DNA of 9,609 nucleotides from Promethearchaeota archaeon (GTDB lineage: Archaea > Asgardarchaeota > Lokiarchaeia > Sigynarchaeales > MK-D1): the NCBI GenBank assembly GCA_016839865.1, contig JAEOTN010000190.1, forward strand, positions 1 through 9,609, in the 5' to 3' direction. Each line of letters starts with the position of its first letter. Within the stretch, counting starts at the first letter, position 1. The notes under the pieces were generated by a model. That model worked only from the letters and a program-made list of their open reading frames with translations, was not told the origin of the DNA and did not search any database. Below are positions 7,177 to 9,609 of the stretch, in pieces. The position numbers were made by a program, and so were the translations under genes.

Positions 7177-8196
7177 TTAGTCCAATTCTTTTTTTGCTTG
7201 TACTAAATTACTCAATTTACCTTTAACTATTTTCATTCCCACTTCTTCACCAAAAATGCTGAGTAAGGGTGCAAAACCACAATCTGGTTTGAGAATCAGA
7301 TTTTCTTTCCCCACTTGATCCACCGCTTCATGAATAGAATTTTTGATTTGGTTTATAGGTTCAATATATGTATCAGGAGAACTGTCCGGGCTCCATTGAA
7401 TTTGAGTCTGAAGAACTCCCCAAGCAATTGTTTTATTATATTGGTCCAAAATTTCCTTGTCGAACAATTTCTTATTATGACCACTTGTCATTTCATGGTC
7501 CATGATCTTCACATTCGATTGGAGTAAGATATCTCGTAATTTTGGTGCAATTCTCCCACAAACATGGATGGAGGAATTCCGAGAAATCGGAGAAATCGCC
7601 TGATTAATAATGTTAAGGGCTTGTTCTTCAGTATGATAATACATTTTCCTTCCAACGATAATTCCCAACATGGGTTCATCCATGGAAATAATTTCTGCAC
7701 CCATTTTATCGTATTCTGCAGCAATTCTACTCATCATTTTTGCTAGTTCTAATACTAAATCATAACTTAAAATTGCGGTTGTGTCCTTGAATAACGATAT
7801 TTTTGGTTTAGGAACACTGTCTTCAGGAACAATTATTTCACTTGCCAGTGTAAATGGTCCTGTAAGGCATGCTTTCCATCCTTTAACCCCTTTTCGGTAT
7901 TCTGAATTATTCTTGAAGAAATCCAACATAAATTGTCCATATTCTAACGCAAAAGGATCTTTAGGCAATTTCAACTCATTTGTCTCTAAATAAAATCTTC
8001 CTTTTCTCTTCACAAGACCAATATTCATTTCGACGAGAGGATCAAGGAACTGATCTATCATCGGAACTAATTGCGGATAACAAGGATATTCGATCCCAGC
8101 ATCAATTTGTGCTTTAAGTCCACGCTCCATATTCTCTGCTGTATCATTTAATGGCAAACTCCCTACTACAGAAGTTGTCCAACCTATCTTATCCAT
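7177..8196 (-). CDS. MetE-like catalytic-domain methyltransferase (stand-alone core methionine synthase family)
   Basis: The UROD/MetE-like barrel of cobalamin-independent methionine synthase, present without the N-terminal MetE half (339 residues against about 750 in E. coli MetE). Seen: GSLP at 12-15 (GSFP in MetE), TGPFTL at 112-117, DEP at 173-175, and a complete zinc set: His211 and Cys213 (IHVCG), Glu235 (DHE) and Cys306 (KPDCGF). The Cys-to-Glu spacing of 22 equals that of E. coli MetE (Cys643, Glu665). The protein should therefore bind Zn and activate a thiol, probably homocysteine. Known: some archaeal core MetE proteins take methyl from methyl-corrinoid rather than methyl-folate. 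It lies tail-to-tail with an MttB-family gene, 10 nt between stops, which makes a corrinoid donor attractive but unproven. The start is fixed by an in-frame TAG two codons upstream. Alternatives are a coenzyme M or other thiol methyltransferase of the MtaA/UROD group, but the H-C-E-C zinc set favours MetE. Confidence 0.87.
   Translation of the reverse strand: MDKIGWTTSVVGSLPLNDTAENMERGLKAQIDAGIEYPCYPQLVPMIDQFLDPLVEMNIGLVKRKGRFYLETNELKLPKDPFALEYGQFMLDFFKNNSEYRKGVKGWKACLTGPFTLASEIIVPEDSVPKPKISLFKDTTAILSYDLVLELAKMMSRIAAEYDKMGAEIISMDEPMLGIIVGRKMYYHTEEQALNIINQAISPISRNSSIHVCGRIAPKLRDILLQSNVKIMDHEMTSGHNKKLFDKEILDQYNKTIAWGVLQTQIQWSPDSSPDTYIEPINQIKNSIHEAVDQVGKENLILKPDCGFAPLLSIFGEEVGMKIVKGKLSNLVQAKKELD
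7189..7195 (+). terminator. T-run terminator of the MttB-family gene
   Basis: Seven consecutive T residues lie 22 nt beyond the TAG stop of the MttB-like gene, inside the antisense of the convergent MetE-like gene (where they encode lysines). A non-template T-run is the usual archaeal intrinsic terminator, but its coding role is enough to explain it. Confidence 0.3.
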
Positions 8197-8218
8197 ACTC
8201 TACATAAAACGATGATCC

Positions 8219-8225
8219 AAATTAA
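8219..8225 (-). promoter_or_regulatory. TATA-like box of the MetE-like gene
   Basis: On the minus strand TTAATTT follows a purine-rich stretch (AAAGAA) and is centred 26 nt before the ATG at 8196. As with the two plus-strand genes, this spacing predicts a leaderless or nearly leaderless mRNA. No Shine-Dalgarno motif is seen. The match to the BRE is weaker than for the other two genes. Confidence 0.4.
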
Positions 8226-8283
8226 GTTCTTTGAGAATAAAAACAAAACGTGAGAACACTGGAAATGAATAATAGAAGAAATA

Positions 8284-8356
8284 TGGGACCGGGGAGAATT
8301 GAACTCCCGACCTCCTGCATGTCAGGCAGGCGTCATCACCACTAGACCACGATCCC
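8284..8356 (-). tRNA. tRNA-Val (anticodon GAC)
   Basis: Read on the minus strand the sequence folds as a complete cloverleaf. The acceptor GGGATCG/CGGTCCC has 7 pairs with one G-T. The D-arm is GTCT-AGTGGTGA-TGAC, with the last pair mismatched. The anticodon stem is CCTGC/GCAGG with loop CTGACAT, so the anticodon is GAC, decoding GUC/GUU valine. The variable loop is 5 nt (AGGTC), and the T-arm is GGGAG-TTCAATT-CTCCC. The discriminator base is A73, usual for valine tRNA. There is no intron and the CCA is not encoded. T-rich sequence follows on the minus strand (about 8266-8283) and could end transcription. An A/T-rich element at about 8411-8427 could be a TATA box but would imply a leader of some 35-40 nt. 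Confidence 0.95.
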
Positions 8357-8518
8357 TTGAATTGTGGCAATTAAATTGTAGTTACCAGTGGTGAATGGAT
8401 GTAATTCTCCATAATAAATAAAAATTTCCATCGAACTATTAGGAAAAGTCTCATTAACAAAAAGTTCAAAACTTACTGAAGTATCAATTGACAAGTTTTT
8501 TAAAGTCGGAAATATGAT
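8342..8518 (-). pseudogene. Possible remnant of an extracellular beta-sandwich protein, ending inside tRNA-Val
   Basis: A 58-codon minus-strand frame, bounded by stops at 8519-8521 and 8342-8344, has protein-like composition: two N-glycosylation sequons (NET, NSS), alternating hydrophobic residues (MEIFIYYGE), and GNYNLIATI, which resembles the Ig-type strand motif GFYNLTFTLTI in the large surface protein of this window. It has no good start; only a TTG at 8494 and an internal ATG at 8431. Its stop TAG lies in the D-arm of the tRNA on the same strand. It is best read as a decayed gene fragment. A chance open frame in AT-rich DNA is a serious alternative. Confidence 0.25.
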
Positions 8519-8615
8519 TTATGTCGGCATTATTGCTCTATTATTGCATATTTGCCGTGAAATTTAAAAGTCTGTTCGAGCATGTAATCGAAATAGCAAT
8601 CACTTGATCTTGCTG
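8357..8615. other. Intergenic stretch between tRNA-Val and the small gene
   Basis: About 260 nt with no confident gene. It holds the possible minus-strand gene remnant, a small palindrome CAATTAAATTG at 8368-8378, A/T-rich sequence near 8411-8427 that might serve the tRNA promoter, and the likely promoter of the small plus-strand gene. No CRISPR, IS ends or attachment-site duplication of the tRNA 3' end is visible. Confidence 0.6.
8563..8569 (+). promoter_or_regulatory. TATA-like box of the small gene
   Basis: TTTAAAA preceded by GTGAAA (five of six matches to RNWAAW). Transcription would begin near 8590-8593, giving a leader of about 25-30 nt to the ATG choices at 8616 or 8622, unlike the leaderless spacing inferred for the larger genes. 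Confidence 0.4.
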
Positions 8616-8810
8616 ATGAGTATGAATAAGAAAATTCAGATTAAATCCATTTTAGGAAATAAATTCGTTGTAGAAAAAGGAAAGACAGAAAGCACCGACC
8701 TCCAAGACGAGTTTTACCACATAATTTTTGATGAAAAAGGGTATATAATGACCAAGGACGAAGTAAAAAAATTACAGAAATTCTTCAACGATATCAAAAT
8801 TGAAGAATAA
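8616..8810 (+). CDS. Small hypothetical protein, about 64 aa
   Basis: Not recognised. The chosen start is ATG 8616 (protein begins MSMNKKIQIK). ATG 8622 is equally possible; TTG 8604 would add four hydrophobic residues and is less likely. The product is small, charged, soluble, and without a signal peptide, membrane helix or Cys/His metal motif. The first half is predicted strand-rich (KIQIKSILGNKFVVEKG, EFYHIIFDEKGYIM). The end is a lysine-rich helix (TKDEVKKLQKFFNDI). A plausible promoter lies upstream, codon use is normal for the window, and the gene ends 2 nt from the stop of the convergent larB. These points favour a real gene. Function unknown. Confidence 0.6.
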   Translation: MSMNKKIQIKSILGNKFVVEKGKTESTDLQDEFYHIIFDEKGYIMTKDEVKKLQKFFNDIKIEE

Positions 8811-8812
8811 TC

Positions 8813-9601
8813 CTATTTCTTTTCTTTATAACTTCTTTTAGCTATTAATACTGCCGACGCTGCAGCTCCCACCCCATTATCAATATTCACAATAGTTAGT
8901 CCAGGTGAACAACTTTGCAACATTGTTGTGAGTGCACCTTTTCCTTTTCCTCCAAACCCATATCCATTTGAGGTAGGTACTCCGATCACAGGAATATCTA
9001 CCAGTGCAGACACTACACCAGGAAGGGTTCCCTCCATTCCCGCTGCAACAACTATAACATCTACATTGGTGGCTATCATATCTTTAAGAGGTTCAAAAAT
9101 CCGATGAAAACCAGCAATTCCTACATCATAGGCAGTAAAAACCTCACACATCATCGTTTCTGCAATCACTTTTATTTCTTCAGCAATGGCAATATCTGAA
9201 GTTCCTGCAGTAATCAAACCAATCCTCCCTACAATCTTTTCATTTTTCATGGATTTATGGTTAATTTTAGCAATTTTCCCCTTTTTATTGAGTACTAACT
9301 CATAATCAGGATGATTCTGAATGTATTCATCCAACAAATCGTATTGATCATCCCTTAAACTAGATATTAAAATGAACTTCCTGGAATTTAGGTATTTATC
9401 AATTAAATTTACAAGAACATCATTAGTCTTAGATTGTGCGAAAATTATCTCCGGAAATCCTGTTCTTTCCATTCTTAAAATATCTAATTGAACATCTTGC
9501 TCTACTTTTTCAAGATAATCAATTTTTAACCGTTTTAACACATCATCGATTGATAGTTTTCCATCTTTGTAAGATTGTAGAATTTCTCGAAGATCTCTCA
9601 T
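8813..9601 (-). CDS. larB: LarB, pyridinium-3,5-biscarboxylic acid mononucleotide synthase (nickel-pincer cofactor)
   Basis: LarB carboxylates nicotinic acid adenine dinucleotide at C5 and cleaves it to pyridinium-3,5-biscarboxylic acid mononucleotide plus AMP, the first step to the nickel-pincer nucleotide used by LarA-type racemases and epimerases. It acts in the cytosol. Seen: the LarB-specific N-terminus (LREILQSYKDGKLSIDDVLKRL, split at 4-13 and 14-25) and RMERTGFPEIIFAQSKT (43-59). The PurE-like core follows: TAGTSDIAIAEE (131-142), YDVGIAGFHR (158-167), VVAAGMEGTLPGVV (184-197), PVIGVPTSNGYGFGGKGKGA (204-223), QSCSPG with Cys231 and NIDNGVGAAA (239-248). Cys231 appears to match the cysteine that forms the pyridinium adduct in Lactiplantibacillus LarB. 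Length (262 aa) is normal. The ATG at 9601 gives the usual family N-terminus, though only 8 nt of upstream sequence is visible. LarC and LarE are not in the window. The stop is 2 nt from that of the convergent small gene. Confidence 0.95.
   Translation of the reverse strand: MRDLREILQSYKDGKLSIDDVLKRLKIDYLEKVEQDVQLDILRMERTGFPEIIFAQSKTNDVLVNLIDKYLNSRKFILISSLRDDQYDLLDEYIQNHPDYELVLNKKGKIAKINHKSMKNEKIVGRIGLITAGTSDIAIAEEIKVIAETMMCEVFTAYDVGIAGFHRIFEPLKDMIATNVDVIVVAAGMEGTLPGVVSALVDIPVIGVPTSNGYGFGGKGKGALTTMLQSCSPGLTIVNIDNGVGAAASAVLIAKRSYKEKK
8814..8840 (+). terminator. T-rich tract downstream of the small gene
   Basis: Pyrimidine-rich sequence with several T-runs (TTTCTTTTCTTTATAAC and following) starts a few bases after the TAA stop of the small gene and overlaps the 3' coding end of convergent larB. 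It could act as an archaeal T-run terminator, but the lysine-rich C-terminus of LarB also explains it. Confidence 0.25.
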
Positions 9602-9609
9602 TGATTCCA

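Noticed and set aside
8284..8356. tRNA-Asp
   Set aside because: The plus strand shows ATGTCAG, but on the transcribed minus strand the loop is CTGACAT, so the anticodon is GAC (valine), supported by A73.
8813..9601. PurE, phosphoribosylaminoimidazole carboxylase
   Set aside because: The C-terminal fold is PurE-like, but the N-terminal LREIL/RMERTGFPE region and the AGMEG, SCSPG and NIDNG motifs identify LarB.
1..9609. CRISPR arrays, insertion sequences, tandem repeats
   Set aside because: No regularly spaced repeats, transposase motifs or terminal inverted repeats were seen on either strand.

Overview
The window looks like chromosomal DNA of an AT-rich archaeon, most probably an Asgard archaeon (Lokiarchaeia/Heimdallarchaeia-like). 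The reasons are a very large glycosylation-sequon-rich surface protein with one C-terminal membrane helix and a longin/roadblock-like cytosolic tail (an architecture I associate with Asgard genomes), a tRNA without encoded CCA, archaeal BRE/TATA-like boxes placed about 25-27 nt before start codons, no Shine-Dalgarno motifs, and a pyrrolysine-free MttB-family methyltransferase. The taxonomic call is inference; no marker gene is present.

Layout. At 1-3255 (+) is the 3' part of a giant surface-anchored protein, cut by the window edge. At 3291-5732 (+) is an N6-adenine DNA methyltransferase with a type ISP-like specificity half but no nuclease or helicase. At 5742-7166 (+) is an MttB-superfamily corrinoid methyltransferase. 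Tail-to-tail with it, at 7177-8196 (-), is a stand-alone MetE catalytic (zinc) domain. At 8284-8356 (-) is tRNA-Val(GAC), preceded on the same strand by a short protein-like frame that may be a gene remnant. At 8616-8810 (+) is a small unrecognised protein, and at 8813-9601 (-) is LarB of nickel-pincer cofactor synthesis, tail-to-tail with it. The only gene-poor stretch is about 8357-8615.

How the genes relate. The MttB-like and MetE-like proteins could form the two ends of a corrinoid-mediated methyl transfer: methyl group from a quaternary or tertiary amine to a corrinoid protein, then to a thiol such as homocysteine. No corrinoid protein is encoded here and the genes are convergent, so this is a hypothesis. 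The DNA methyltransferase sits 9 nt before the MttB gene, but a BRE/TATA-like element in its last codons suggests the MttB gene has its own promoter. The other genes appear functionally unrelated to each other.

I did not find a clear undescribed multi-gene system. The most noteworthy points are the nuclease-less ISP-type methyltransferase with an altered SAM-binding motif, the MttB/MetE-core pair, and the receptor-like architecture of the first gene.
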